NCBI RefSeq assembly: GCF_023701945.1
Contig: NZ_JABAEF010000020.1
Location: forward strand, 62,001 to 126,000
Reading direction: 5' to 3'
Length of the DNA: 64,000 nucleotides
Origin: Rhizobium sp. CG5
Lineage (GTDB): Bacteria; Pseudomonadota; Alphaproteobacteria; Rhizobiales; Rhizobiaceae
Below, piece by piece: positions 17,377 to 26,080 of this stretch. The position numbers and the translations under genes are program-made. The number at the start of each line of letters is the position of its first letter. Positions within the stretch are counted from its first letter, which is position 1. The notes under the pieces are model-generated. The model saw nothing but the letters and a program-made list of their open reading frames with translations, had not been told where the DNA came from and did no database searches.

Positions 17377-18143
17377 GCAAATCATGTGGCAAGGAACAAA
17401 AAACCACGCGTGGCCGTACCTTAAGCTGCATGATCCGAGTTTCCCCACTCCGATCTACGCGAGCCCGGTCGAGGTGGAAGGGAGTATATGGCGCCGCCGC
17501 ATAGGCCCCAACTAGGAGGAACGGCACGGCTCCGCGAAAACGGGCGTCGCTTGATGGCGCACACATTGTCCGCGTTGCAAATGTCAGGCGCACAATTGAA
17601 AAAGAAATCGGGGGATTTGCGACAAACGCGATCGCCCAAGTACCATGTACTTCCTGCAAAGGCGTCGTAGGTCTCCCAGGCCGCTACGTCACATATGAAA
17701 GAAGAGCCAAATCAAAACCGATTGGAGTCTGATCCGGGAAATGATCGGCGCGGCGTTTGATGCTTATGCGGATGGAGGTGGCCGGCTGGGCGTGTCTTCT
17801 GGAGAGGGGAATGCGTAGCGAAAGGCGATGCAGAACCAGCGGCCAAGATGCGGTAAGGCCCGCGCCGCCAGGCTATCGACTTGGCGTCATCGGGTCCGGG
17901 AACAATATCGTGTGGGGTTATGTGCTATGGCGGATCGGAGAACTCGGCTATGAACGCTGGGTTGGGCGTGAATAATCTCCGCTAGCGAAACAATCGAAGG
18001 GTTGGTCTGGCGAAGCGCCGTCGATCTTTAATGCGGCCGGAATCGCAAATATTACCTGGACGTTCGTTGTCTTCGGCCCAAGTCTTTTAAAATTTCAAGA
18101 TGGAACCGGGCCTGTCCGGATCGCTTGCATAAGGTGTTTGAAA
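17377..18143. other. Gene-poor interval with a possible coding remnant
   Basis: No recognisable complete gene. One open stretch on the + strand, 17505-17732, reads as a natural-looking 75-residue sequence (LDGAHIVRVANVRRTIEK; later a CTSC pair) but lacks an in-frame ATG or GTG and follows a TAG. It may be the 3' end of a decayed gene. ATTTGCGACAAA at 17615-17626 resembles the TTTTGCGACAA motif found around the CBASS locus. Nothing else is supported. Confidence 0.3.
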
Positions 18144-19115
18144 ATGCGTTTCATAATTCATGGTGTGGGTGCCATCGGCGGCACGATTGCGGTCTCGCTG
18201 ACTTCGGCCAGTCAGAAGGTCATCGGGATCGCGCGCGGCGAGCAGCTAAAGGCGATGAAAGCGAAGGGGCTGACATTGCGGACTCCCAGGGGAACCGAGA
18301 CCTGTCACTTCGAATGCGTGGAATCGCCGAGCGCGATAGCGCTTCTTCCTGACGATGTGGTGCTGGTCTGCACGAAGACCCAACACATGGATGCAGTGAT
18401 CGAGCAACTCGCGGCGGCTGGCCTTCAGGACCAGTCGATCTTCTGCTTCCAGAACGGTGTCGAGAACGAACGGACCGCTTTGCGGCGTTTTGCCAATGTA
18501 CATGGCGTGAGCGTCATACTGCCGGCGGACTATGTTACGCCCGGCGAGATCCTCGCCTTCGGATCACCTCACTCCGGCTATTTCTATCTTGGCCGGTATC
18601 CGCAAGGTTTCGACAGTGTCGATGAAGCCGTCGCGCAGGCGCTCACGGCGTCAGGCCTGCCAGCCTTTGTGGTTCCGGACGTGATGAAGAACAAATATGG
18701 AAAGTTGCTCCTAAACCTTCACAACATCGTCGAGGCCGCATGCGCCGACCAGGGCGATATCGCACCGATCGTCGACCTTCTCCGCGAAGAGGCAGAGGTG
18801 GTTTTCGCCGCTTCGGGCATTCAATGGCAGGGCGTCGGTGAAACCGATCCGAACCGTGGAAGGCTGATGAAAATGGCATCAATCGCAGGTTTCAGCCGAA
18901 CTGGGAGTTCCTCCATGCAAAGCCTTGCCCGCTCCACGGGATCTATCGAGACCGATTATCTCAACGGTGAAGTCGTTCTACTGGGGCGGCTGCATGGTGT
19001 CCCCACACCTGCCAATACCTGGTTCTGCGAACTCGCTGCCCGCATGGTACGAGAAAAACTGCGGCCCGGAACGATTCCGCTGGACGAGGTCAAGCGGGCG
19101 CTGTCTCTCGCTTAG
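18144..19115 (+). CDS. Ketopantoate reductase family (ApbA/PanE-like) NADPH-dependent dehydrogenase
   Basis: A 323-residue protein with an N-terminal Rossmann fold (IIHGVGAIGGTIAV, the GxGxxG nucleotide-binding loop at about residues 6-11) and the family sequences CTKTQHMDAV, FCFQNGVENE and KYGKLLLNLHN (catalytic Lys region). Family members reduce 2-dehydropantoate or related 2-oxo acids. Here it stands alone next to a defence locus, so a catabolic rather than pantothenate role is likely, but the substrate is unknown. ATG 18144 is preferred over the TTG two codons upstream. No operon partner is evident. Confidence 0.75.
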   Translation: MRFIIHGVGAIGGTIAVSLTSASQKVIGIARGEQLKAMKAKGLTLRTPRGTETCHFECVESPSAIALLPDDVVLVCTKTQHMDAVIEQLAAAGLQDQSIFCFQNGVENERTALRRFANVHGVSVILPADYVTPGEILAFGSPHSGYFYLGRYPQGFDSVDEAVAQALTASGLPAFVVPDVMKNKYGKLLLNLHNIVEAACADQGDIAPIVDLLREEAEVVFAASGIQWQGVGETDPNRGRLMKMASIAGFSRTGSSSMQSLARSTGSIETDYLNGEVVLLGRLHGVPTPANTWFCELAARMVREKLRPGTIPLDEVKRALSLA

Positions 19116-19471
19116 AGTACCGGGTTTGATCAACATCTGTGTGCAACCGGTGGTCGAAGGCACCCAATGACAGAAGGTGCAAGAGCGGCTTCATTAACGA
19201 TGTGATGGAACGGACCCGTTCCGCCGGCTGCTCCTAACGCAAGATGCGTCGCAGAGTTCCTAAGTTTTGCGACAACACTCAACCGCTTTTCCTGGTGGTC
19301 TCCTGCCTGACCGCTTTTGTGCGCGGAAGTTGGTAAAGCGGTCATTGTCGCGGCTGCAGTACTTCGACGGAAAGGCGCCCCAACCGAGTGGATATGTGGA
19401 TAAGTACTCCGCTCCTAGAAGTATTGCCGTTAGTCTGCGACAATAACGAAAGACGCAGCTGAGGGGGTTAT
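19116..19471. other. Intergenic region upstream of the CBASS locus
   Basis: No gene recognised in 356 bases. It holds TTTTGCGACAA at 19265-19275 and a related CTGCGACAAT near 19435. The CBASS promoter should lie in the last 100 bases, but no convincing -35/-10 pair stands out. Confidence 0.4.
19265..19275 (+). repeat. TTTTGCGACAA motif, left of CBASS
   Basis: An 11-base motif that recurs in direct orientation at 21390-21400 (last base G) and inverted at 21346-21356, thus flanking the CBASS pair. It could be the remains of a mobile-element or recombination site, or a binding site. Confidence 0.35.
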
Positions 19472-20398
19472 ATGGCCGAGGACCATTTTCGCATTTTGAG
19501 CCTGGATGGTGGGGGAGCCAAGGGCTTCTACACCCTAGGGGTGCTGCACGAGATCGAGGGGATGCTTGGCTGCCGTCTACACGAACGATTCAATCTGATC
19601 TTCGGCACGTCCACAGGCTCGATCATTGCGGCATTGCTGGCTCTTGGGCACAGCGTGGACGAGATTCATGCCCTTTACAAAGAGCACGTGGTCTCGGTGG
19701 TGGCAAAGAAGAAGCCCCATGAGAAGTCCGCCGCCCTACGCGAGCTCTCAAAGAAGGTCTTTAGTGAGAAGAAGTTCGATGATGTGAAGACCAACGTCGG
19801 CGTCGTCACAACCAAGTGGGCGATCGAGAAGCCGATGATCTTCAAGGGCAACATCGAACAAGCCCATGGCCGGCAAGGAACGTGGGTGCCAGGATTTGGA
19901 GTCACCATTGGTGACGCCGTCCAGGCTTCGTGTTCCGCATACCCGTTCTTCGAGAAGAAGGTCGTGACTACCTCAGCCGGCGTCGACATTGAACTTATCG
20001 ACGGTGGGTACTGCGCCAACAACCCCACGCTCTACGCCATCGCAGATGCGCTGGTCGCGATGCAGATACCCGCCGAGAAGATTCGCGCGGTGAATATCGG
20101 CGTAGGCAACTATCCAGAACCGAAGCTGAGCGTGTTTAGCAAGGACTGGTGGTTCAATAAGGTCCTGAGCGTGCAGCTTCTTCAGAAAACGCTGGGCATC
20201 AACACGGAGTCGATGGACCAGCTCCGCACGATCCTTTTCAAGCACATTGAGACGATTCGGATCAGCGACACGTTCGAGAAGCCAGATATGGCAACGGACC
20301 TCTTCGAGCACGACATGACGAAGCTCAACATACTGCGCTTACGCGGCATGGAGTCGTTTGCATCGCGGGAACAACAGCTCAAAGAGTACCTGCTTTAG
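19472..20398 (+). CDS. capV: CapV-like patatin phospholipase, CBASS effector
   Basis: A 308-residue patatin-family protein. The oxyanion loop DGGGAKG (12-18), nucleophile elbow GTSTG (45-49, Ser47) and catalytic-dyad motif DGG (177-179, Asp177) are all intact. Immediately downstream, with an SD sequence sitting on its stop codon, is a CD-NTase. That pair defines a minimal type I CBASS: on phage infection the CD-NTase makes a cyclic nucleotide that activates the phospholipase, which degrades the inner membrane and aborts infection. Family knowledge comes from CapV/DncV of Vibrio cholerae. The start is preceded by GAGGGGG. No ancillary Cap2/Cap3 genes are present. Confidence 0.88.
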   Translation: MAEDHFRILSLDGGGAKGFYTLGVLHEIEGMLGCRLHERFNLIFGTSTGSIIAALLALGHSVDEIHALYKEHVVSVVAKKKPHEKSAALRELSKKVFSEKKFDDVKTNVGVVTTKWAIEKPMIFKGNIEQAHGRQGTWVPGFGVTIGDAVQASCSAYPFFEKKVVTTSAGVDIELIDGGYCANNPTLYAIADALVAMQIPAEKIRAVNIGVGNYPEPKLSVFSKDWWFNKVLSVQLLQKTLGINTESMDQLRTILFKHIETIRISDTFEKPDMATDLFEHDMTKLNILRLRGMESFASREQQLKEYLL

Positions 20399-20408
20399 GA
20401 GTTTCGTC

Positions 20409-21305
20409 GTGCCCATTCCGGAAAGCCAGCTCGACACCTGGTCCGCTCAAGGGTCGGTGACCCAGTCCAAGAATACGTACGCTTCCGTGAAGGGCGTCCT
20501 CGAAAGCCCAAACTCGCCATACTACCAACGAAGCTTCGATTCATTTCTTCAGGGTTCGTACGGAAATGACACCAACATCTATGCTGACAGCGACGTCGAC
20601 GTAGTCCTTCGCCTAAACTCTACCTTCCAGTTCGACATCGAACAGCTGACTGAGACAGCTAAGTCGAACTTCCACGGCACCTTCCTTCATGAGCCGTATG
20701 GCTATTCCCAGTTCAAGGAGGAGGTGGCGTCCTGGCTAATCGCAAATTATGGAGCGTCGAGCGTCCACGCTGGCAAGAAGGCTATTCGCATCGACGGCAC
20801 CGGCAATCGTCGCGATGCTGACGTGCTACCCTGCCTGCAACACCGGACCTACTACAGCTCTAGCTCTGGGTCGGACCAATCGTACATTGAGGGGATCACG
20901 TTCTATCTGCCAAACGGCACGCAGGTCGTGAACTACCCCAAGCAGCATTCCGCGAACTTGACCTCCAAGCATCAGAACACGAATGGGATGCTGAAGCCCA
21001 CCATTCGCATCCTCAAGAACATGCGCAACAGGATGATTGCGGACGGGGTGATCGAAGCCGGACTAGCTCCGTCGTATTTCATTGAAGGAATGATGAGCAA
21101 TGTCCCCAACGGGCATTTCAACTTTACCTCCTATCAGACGACGGTCGCCCAGTCGTTCCACTGGATCGCCCACAGCAACCACTCACAGCTCACCTGCGCC
21201 AATGGCATTCATTGGCTCGCCCGGAAGGGCTACGTGGAGTGCTGGAATACCGATGACTTCGAGAAATATCTCAACGCTGCACTGGACTACTGGAACAGCT
21301 GGTGA
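20409..21305 (+). CDS. CD-NTase (cGAS/DncV-like nucleotidyltransferase), CBASS sensor-synthase
   Basis: A 298-residue protein with the nucleotidyltransferase core GS (49-50) then DVD (62-64), in GSYGNDTNIYADSDVDVV, and a third acidic residue D138 in DADVLP, so the metal triad is complete. Size, core and pairing with a patatin effector mark it as a CBASS cyclic-oligonucleotide synthase; clade and product cannot be assigned by eye. The start is the GTG at 20409: AGGAG at 20397-20401 overlaps the capV stop and gives ideal spacing. The longer frame from 20358 runs inside capV and is not preferred. Confidence 0.88.
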   Translation: MPIPESQLDTWSAQGSVTQSKNTYASVKGVLESPNSPYYQRSFDSFLQGSYGNDTNIYADSDVDVVLRLNSTFQFDIEQLTETAKSNFHGTFLHEPYGYSQFKEEVASWLIANYGASSVHAGKKAIRIDGTGNRRDADVLPCLQHRTYYSSSSGSDQSYIEGITFYLPNGTQVVNYPKQHSANLTSKHQNTNGMLKPTIRILKNMRNRMIADGVIEAGLAPSYFIEGMMSNVPNGHFNFTSYQTTVAQSFHWIAHSNHSQLTCANGIHWLARKGYVECWNTDDFEKYLNAALDYWNSW

Positions 21306-21345
21306 GCGAGATAACCGGGATGGCGTCGATTCCTGTCACCCCAAA

Positions 21346-21400
21346 TTGTCGCAAAAATCAGTCGCATAATTTTGACTTTCGCGAGCGACTTTTGCGACAG
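21346..21400. repeat. Inverted TTGTCGCAAAA / TTTTGCGACAG repeat, right of CBASS
   Basis: TTGTCGCAAAA (21346-21356) and TTTTGCGACAG (21390-21400) are inverted copies (10 of 11 bases) 33 bases apart, just after the CD-NTase. The right arm matches the copy at 19265-19275. The interior holds further GTCGC/GCGAC words. It could be a transcription-end hairpin or a recombination site. Confidence 0.4.
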
Positions 21401-21556
21401 CAATTCTTCTGCAAAATCAGCGTCGGCAGCTTTATCGCGAAACTTAGCAATTACACGAAACCAACGTTCAGCCAGCCAATTGTTCACTCTCTACCTGCCT
21501 AGGATTGCCCTCTCATCTACCGTTATTGCTAACCGGCTGGGAATGCCTCGATCCGT

Positions 21557-22711
21557 TCAAAAGAACGTCAGCTTGAATGGCGTTGCCGCGGCGCCCATGG
21601 CTGCGGCATCTGGAGCAATCTCCGATACGATCAACTTCGGGCTCGCTCTCCATACGCCATAGCGCGGCTTTCCATACAGGTGCGTCCGCTCAATCATCAT
21701 TTCTGCCAATGCGGGCGGGATTTGACCGCCAAAGACAATTGCCTGTGGGTCATAAACAGCCCAAATTGCATTCACGAGGCGGTTGTAGGCGGGCGTTACC
21801 TCGTCCAGCCACTCCAGCACGCCCGGCCATTTCGGGTCGAAGTGTTTGCGCAGGTACGTGATTGACGGCACGTCCACACCGCGCGCCCTGAGTTTCTCCA
21901 TGACGAGCTGAAGGGCAGGGCGACGGTGAACTTCCTCGTCATCGTACATCTGCGAGAATTCGCCGGCATTGCCATTGCCGCCATGCAACAGCTCACCGTT
22001 CCAGATCAGGCCGCCACCGAAACCGTAGTTGAAGCTCAGATAGGCAAAGTCCTTGATATACCGTCCGACCCCAAACATGGATTCCGCCACCGTACCGGTC
22101 TTTCCGCCGTTCAGCGCCCAAACCGGCCTTTCAAAGTAGCTCGTCAACAGCGGCCCAAGCTCAATCAGCGACCATTCGTGCAGGGGCAGAGATGCATTGA
22201 AGCTTGTGCCGCTGACGTGGAAACCTGCAATCCCCAGCCCGACGCCGAAGAATTGCTCGTCTGAAAGAGAGAGAGCTACTTGCCGCTCCCGGACCCAGTC
22301 GCGAACCCGCTCCAGCGCCTGGGCCACGGTGCGCTCGCGCAATTGCACGTTCGTTTCGGCAAGGACTTTTCCGCCGAAATCCATGAGGCAGACGTCGATG
22401 ACGTCGGTATTGACGGACATGCCACAAGACCAGGCATATCGGCTTTCGAGCGTCAGCATCGGGCTCGGCTGTCCCTTGCCCAGGCCCGCTTTGGGCGAAC
22501 CCAGATTGATAATGCCGCGCTCGGCCAACTGGTCGAGCAGTCGATGGATCGTTTGCTGTGCCAGGTCTGTAAGGCCGGTCAATTCCGTGCGCGAAACCCC
22601 CGGGTTGCGCCAGATGACCCGGAGAAGGGTTCGTTCATTGGGCGTCGCAACTGCGTCGTCGGTCGGCCGAAAGAACCGGGGAGAGATCAATGTCTCCGGC
22701 GAATATCCCAT
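21557..22711 (-). CDS. ROK-family transcriptional regulator
   Basis: A 384-residue ROK (NagC/XylR/Mlc) regulator: N-terminal winged helix (about residues 25-75, SRTELTGLTDLAQQTIHRLLDQL) and a C-terminal ROK kinase-like domain (GVGLGIAGF, GGGLIWNGELLHGGNGNAGEF). The CxCGxxGC zinc loop typical of Mlc and NagC is not seen. It is divergent from the UgpB-like gene and so is the likely regulator of that operon, responding to a sugar or sugar phosphate. ATG 22711 is preceded by GGAGGAGG at good spacing. Confidence 0.87.
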   Translation of the reverse strand: MGYSPETLISPRFFRPTDDAVATPNERTLLRVIWRNPGVSRTELTGLTDLAQQTIHRLLDQLAERGIINLGSPKAGLGKGQPSPMLTLESRYAWSCGMSVNTDVIDVCLMDFGGKVLAETNVQLRERTVAQALERVRDWVRERQVALSLSDEQFFGVGLGIAGFHVSGTSFNASLPLHEWSLIELGPLLTSYFERPVWALNGGKTGTVAESMFGVGRYIKDFAYLSFNYGFGGGLIWNGELLHGGNGNAGEFSQMYDDEEVHRRPALQLVMEKLRARGVDVPSITYLRKHFDPKWPGVLEWLDEVTPAYNRLVNAIWAVYDPQAIVFGGQIPPALAEMMIERTHLYGKPRYGVWRASPKLIVSEIAPDAAAMGAAATPFKLTFF

Positions 22712-22780
22712 CAATTTTCCTCCTCCAATCTACCAACGCTGAGTACCAGGACTGGATGGTTTAATGCGCCGACCCATAGC

Positions 22781-22814
22781 TTGCATTTTTTCGTGCATCA
22801 AGCTGTTGCATTTT
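22781..22814. promoter_or_regulatory. Direct repeats TTGCATTTT in the ROK/UgpB-like divergent promoter
   Basis: TTGCATTTT occurs at 22781-22789 and 22806-22814, 25 bases apart, in the only intergenic region shared by the ROK gene and the transporter operon. The sites are AT-rich, as ROK operators often are. The assignment is by position only. Confidence 0.35.
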
Positions 22815-22902
22815 GTCATATTATTGTTACCCTAGCTGAGTAACTAAGACGTCGCCACGATTTGCCGAGGAGGGCTCGGTGACGTTCCAACAGGAGGGCA
22901 TC

Positions 22903-24210
22903 ATGAAACTATCCACCCTAGCAGCGGTAGCCGGGCTTCTCAGCAGCGCTGCGTGCGCGAACGCTGCCAACATCGATTTCTGGTACGGCAACATCGGGCC
23001 CGTCGAAGTGGCCATCCGGGCCCAGTGCGACGCTTTCAACGCTGCGCAAAGCGAACACAAGGTCAACTGCGTCGGACAGGGCAGCTACGAAGTCCTGATG
23101 CAGAAGGCAATCGCCGCCTACCGTGCCAAGAACGCTCCGGTTCTGCTTCAGGTGCTGGATGCCGGCACGCTCGACATGATGCTGTCGGGTGCCGTCGAGC
23201 CCGTTCAGGACGTCCTGCCCGACGTCAAGTGGGACAGCTACATCGCTGGCGCCCGCGCCTACTACGAGACGACGAAGGGCAAGCTCTTCGCCCAGCCCTA
23301 TAACGCCTCGACGCTGCTGTTCTATACAAACAAGACCGAGCTGGAGAAAGCTGGCGTCACCAAGACCCCGGAAACCTGGGAAGAGGTGATGGATGCCGCG
23401 CGCAAGCTGAAGGCTGCCGGTAGCACGTGCCCATTCGTGACCAATGCCGAGCCATGGATCGTCTTCGAACAGTTCGCCGCCCGCCACGGGTTGCCGATCG
23501 CCAGCAAGCACAACGGCTATGATGGTCTCGACGGCGAGTTTGTCTTCAATGAGGGCTTGGTCGCCAAGCATCTCACGAACCTCGTAGACTGGCGCAAAGA
23601 AGGCCTTGTTCGCTTGAACCCAGACACGAAGGGCGGCAATCTTGTTGCCGCGTTCAGCTCGGGCGAATGCGCAATGATTGAGGCGTCGTCCGGTTCCTAT
23701 TCGACCTTCACGAAGGCGTTTGAAGGAAAATACGACATCACTGTCGGCATGGCGCCGATGTATCAGGGCCAGGAACGCCACAATACGCTTGTCGGTGGCG
23801 CGTCTCTCTACATCATGAAGGGTCATGATAAGGCCCAAGTCGAGGGTGCCAAGGCTTTCCTCAATTTCCTGCGCCAGCCTGCTCAGCAGATGTCGTTCGT
23901 TGCCGCAACTGGCTATGTGCCAGTCACCAACGACGTCCTCGACGTCATTGCCAAGAGCCCGGAGGCAACCTCCCCGAAATACGCCACCGCAGCTGTCGGG
24001 ATCGAGTCAATGAGCAAGCCTGCAACGGCCGACACGCGTGGCATCCGTCTCGGCTCCTACATCCAGTTCCGGCAGATCTGGACGGAAGAAACCCAGAAAG
24101 CGTTTTCCGGTCAGCAGACCATGCAAGTGGCGCTCGACAATTCCAAGAAGCGCGGCGACGAACTGCTGCGCCGCTTCCAGCAGACTTACAAGGGCGTACA
24201 ACTACCCTGA
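22903..24210 (+). CDS. UgpB-like periplasmic sugar/glycerophosphodiester-binding protein
   Basis: A 435-residue family-1 binding protein with a Sec signal peptide (cleavage near CANAAN, about residue 22). Its internal sequence is close to the UgpB type (PYNASTLLFYTNKTELEKAG, FSSGECAMIEASSGSYSTF, MKGHDKAQVEGAKAFLNFL). UgpB binds sn-glycerol 3-phosphate and glycerophosphodiesters; here a phosphodiester ligand is likely because a GDPD and a phosphatase are in the same operon. ATG 22903 is chosen because CAGGAGGG lies six bases upstream. Confidence 0.85.
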   Translation: MKLSTLAAVAGLLSSAACANAANIDFWYGNIGPVEVAIRAQCDAFNAAQSEHKVNCVGQGSYEVLMQKAIAAYRAKNAPVLLQVLDAGTLDMMLSGAVEPVQDVLPDVKWDSYIAGARAYYETTKGKLFAQPYNASTLLFYTNKTELEKAGVTKTPETWEEVMDAARKLKAAGSTCPFVTNAEPWIVFEQFAARHGLPIASKHNGYDGLDGEFVFNEGLVAKHLTNLVDWRKEGLVRLNPDTKGGNLVAAFSSGECAMIEASSGSYSTFTKAFEGKYDITVGMAPMYQGQERHNTLVGGASLYIMKGHDKAQVEGAKAFLNFLRQPAQQMSFVAATGYVPVTNDVLDVIAKSPEATSPKYATAAVGIESMSKPATADTRGIRLGSYIQFRQIWTEETQKAFSGQQTMQVALDNSKKRGDELLRRFQQTYKGVQLP

Positions 24211-24270
24211 TCGCAATTCATGGCGCGGGGTTTGAATAACTCCGCGCCCTCCCACACATCGGGGTTTGTC

Positions 24271-25161
24271 ATGTATCTTGAATCCACCATGTTCCGGCAT
24301 CGCTGGCTGCCGATACTGTTTGTTGCGCCACTTCTGGTGCTGGTCGTCCTGTTTTTCTACGCGCCGGTTTTCCAGGCTTTCTATTGGTCGTTCTTTCTGG
24401 AACGTCCGTTTGGTGGCGGTTCGGAATTCGTCGGCTGGGACAATTTTGCCCGCGTATTGTCGGATCCAGAATTCTGGAAAGCCAGTTGGCGCACGTTGAT
24501 ATTCATGGCGACGGCTTCATCGCTTGCGGTCCTCGTCCCACTGATCCTCGCGATTGCCGCCGACCGCGCGATCCGGATCTCGCTTCCGGCGAGAAACATC
24601 CTGATCTGGCCGAAAGGAATCGCTGGTGTTTCCATCGGGCTGGTCTTCTCTTTCATCTTCAACCCATTCCTCGGTCTACTCGCACCACTGAATGAGTTGT
24701 TTCCTGGCATATGGCAGCCAGGTTTCGACGGGCTTGACGCCTTTATCACACTCATCACCGCGCATGTCTGGAGCAACATCCCATTCAACTTCGTAATCCT
24801 TCTCGCAGGCTTACGCGCCGTTCCGCATACGATCATACAGGCAGCGGCCATGGATGGTGCAGGCCCTTGGCGCCGCATCTTTGATGTGCAGTTGCCGTTG
24901 ATTATGCCGCAGCTTTTCCTGACGCTTGTGCTGGAATTTACGGAAAGCGTGACCTCTGCCTTCGCGCTCATCGACACGATGACCAAGGGGGGACCCGGCG
25001 GCGCGACAACGCTGCTGGTCTACAAGATCTACCAGGACGGCTTTGCCTCTTATGACCTTTCAGGCGCGTCCACCCAGACAGCGATCCTCATGGTCTTTTT
25101 CATTCTCGTCGCCGCTCTGCAGTTCGCGCTGCTCGGCCGTCGCATCAACTACGAACGGTAA
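24271..25161 (+). CDS. UgpA-like ABC transporter permease (CUT1)
   Basis: A 296-residue inner-membrane permease with six predicted segments and the EAA loop (AAAMDGAGPWRRIFDVQLPLIMP). The MalF/UgpA-type late segment is also present (IDTMTKGGPGGATTLLVYKIY). It pairs with the next permease. The start at ATG 24271 is tentative; ATG 24289 or an upstream frame to 24220 are alternatives. Confidence 0.85.
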   Translation: MYLESTMFRHRWLPILFVAPLLVLVVLFFYAPVFQAFYWSFFLERPFGGGSEFVGWDNFARVLSDPEFWKASWRTLIFMATASSLAVLVPLILAIAADRAIRISLPARNILIWPKGIAGVSIGLVFSFIFNPFLGLLAPLNELFPGIWQPGFDGLDAFITLITAHVWSNIPFNFVILLAGLRAVPHTIIQAAAMDGAGPWRRIFDVQLPLIMPQLFLTLVLEFTESVTSAFALIDTMTKGGPGGATTLLVYKIYQDGFASYDLSGASTQTAILMVFFILVAALQFALLGRRINYER

Positions 25162-25165
25162 AGCC

Positions 25166-26080
25166 ATGGTCGAGAACGCACGTTCCATCAACATCGTCGC
25201 GAGCCTGATCCTGATAGTCGGCATCGCCTACATCGTCGTACCGCTTTATCTAACGTTGACGACAGCAACGCATTCATACGAGTTCATGCTTCAAAATGGC
25301 CTCGTCTGGTCATTCGGCGGTGAGCTTCTCGTCAACATGAAGCGGATATTTACGGAAACATCGATCCCGTTGCAGATGATCAACAGCCTGATCGTCGCCA
25401 CGGGCAATGCGGTAGCGAACTGCATCCTGTCCTTCATGTCAGCATATGCGATCGTTTATTTCCGTGTCCGCTGGGCGAGTGTCGTCTTCGCGCTGATCCT
25501 CGCGACCGTGATCCTGCCGCTCGATATGCGGTTCGTTACGACCTACCAGGTCGCATCCAATGTCTTCTCGCCGTTGAATGCCGTCCTTGATGTGACCGGA
25601 TTGAACGACGTGATCACAAGCGTGTTTGGCGCACCGTTTCATGCGGAGTGGAGTATCCTCAATACCCATGTCGGCCTTGTCGTGCCGCTACTAGCACACG
25701 GGATGGGCACCTTCCTGTTCCGGCAGTTCTTCATGACCCTGCCGAAGGACCTGTTCAAGGCGGCTCGCATGGATGGCGCTGGACCGATCCGGTTCCTGCT
25801 CGACATCCTGCTGCCCCTATCGCGGACCACATTTGCCTCGCTCTTCGTGCTCAGCTTCCTCAGCGGCTGGACCGGGTATTTGTGGCCGTTGGTCGCCTCC
25901 TCGACGGCGGAGATGCAGACGGCAGTCGTCGGTCTGGCGAGGCTTGTGCCAGATGAAGCGCACGTGCCCGACTACCCCCTCATCATGGCAGGCGCCATCC
26001 TCGTATCCATTGTGCCTCTAACGATGATTGCTCTTTTGCAGCGGTATCTCGTCCAGGGCCTCGTCCTCTCGGAGAAATGA
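25166..26080 (+). CDS. UgpE-like ABC transporter permease (CUT1)
   Basis: A 304-residue MalG/UgpE-type permease: N-terminal membrane anchor, membrane core and EAA loop (FKAARMDGAGPIRFLLDILLPLS), ending in a final membrane helix. It starts four bases after the previous stop; its own stop overlaps the ATPase start as ATGA. The in-frame extension to 25043 lies inside the upstream permease and is not used. Confidence 0.85.
   Translation: MVENARSINIVASLILIVGIAYIVVPLYLTLTTATHSYEFMLQNGLVWSFGGELLVNMKRIFTETSIPLQMINSLIVATGNAVANCILSFMSAYAIVYFRVRWASVVFALILATVILPLDMRFVTTYQVASNVFSPLNAVLDVTGLNDVITSVFGAPFHAEWSILNTHVGLVVPLLAHGMGTFLFRQFFMTLPKDLFKAARMDGAGPIRFLLDILLPLSRTTFASLFVLSFLSGWTGYLWPLVASSTAEMQTAVVGLARLVPDEAHVPDYPLIMAGAILVSIVPLTMIALLQRYLVQGLVLSEK

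Noticed and set aside
19396..19404. Perfect DnaA-box match (TGTGGATAA, complement of TTATCCACA) upstream of the CBASS locus
   Set aside because: A single box without iterons, AT-rich unwinding region or rep gene; likely chance.
21287..21487. Minus-strand frame after the CD-NTase considered as a transposase or resolvase remnant
   Set aside because: No catalytic motif or known IS match could be recognised; kept only as part of the repeat observation.
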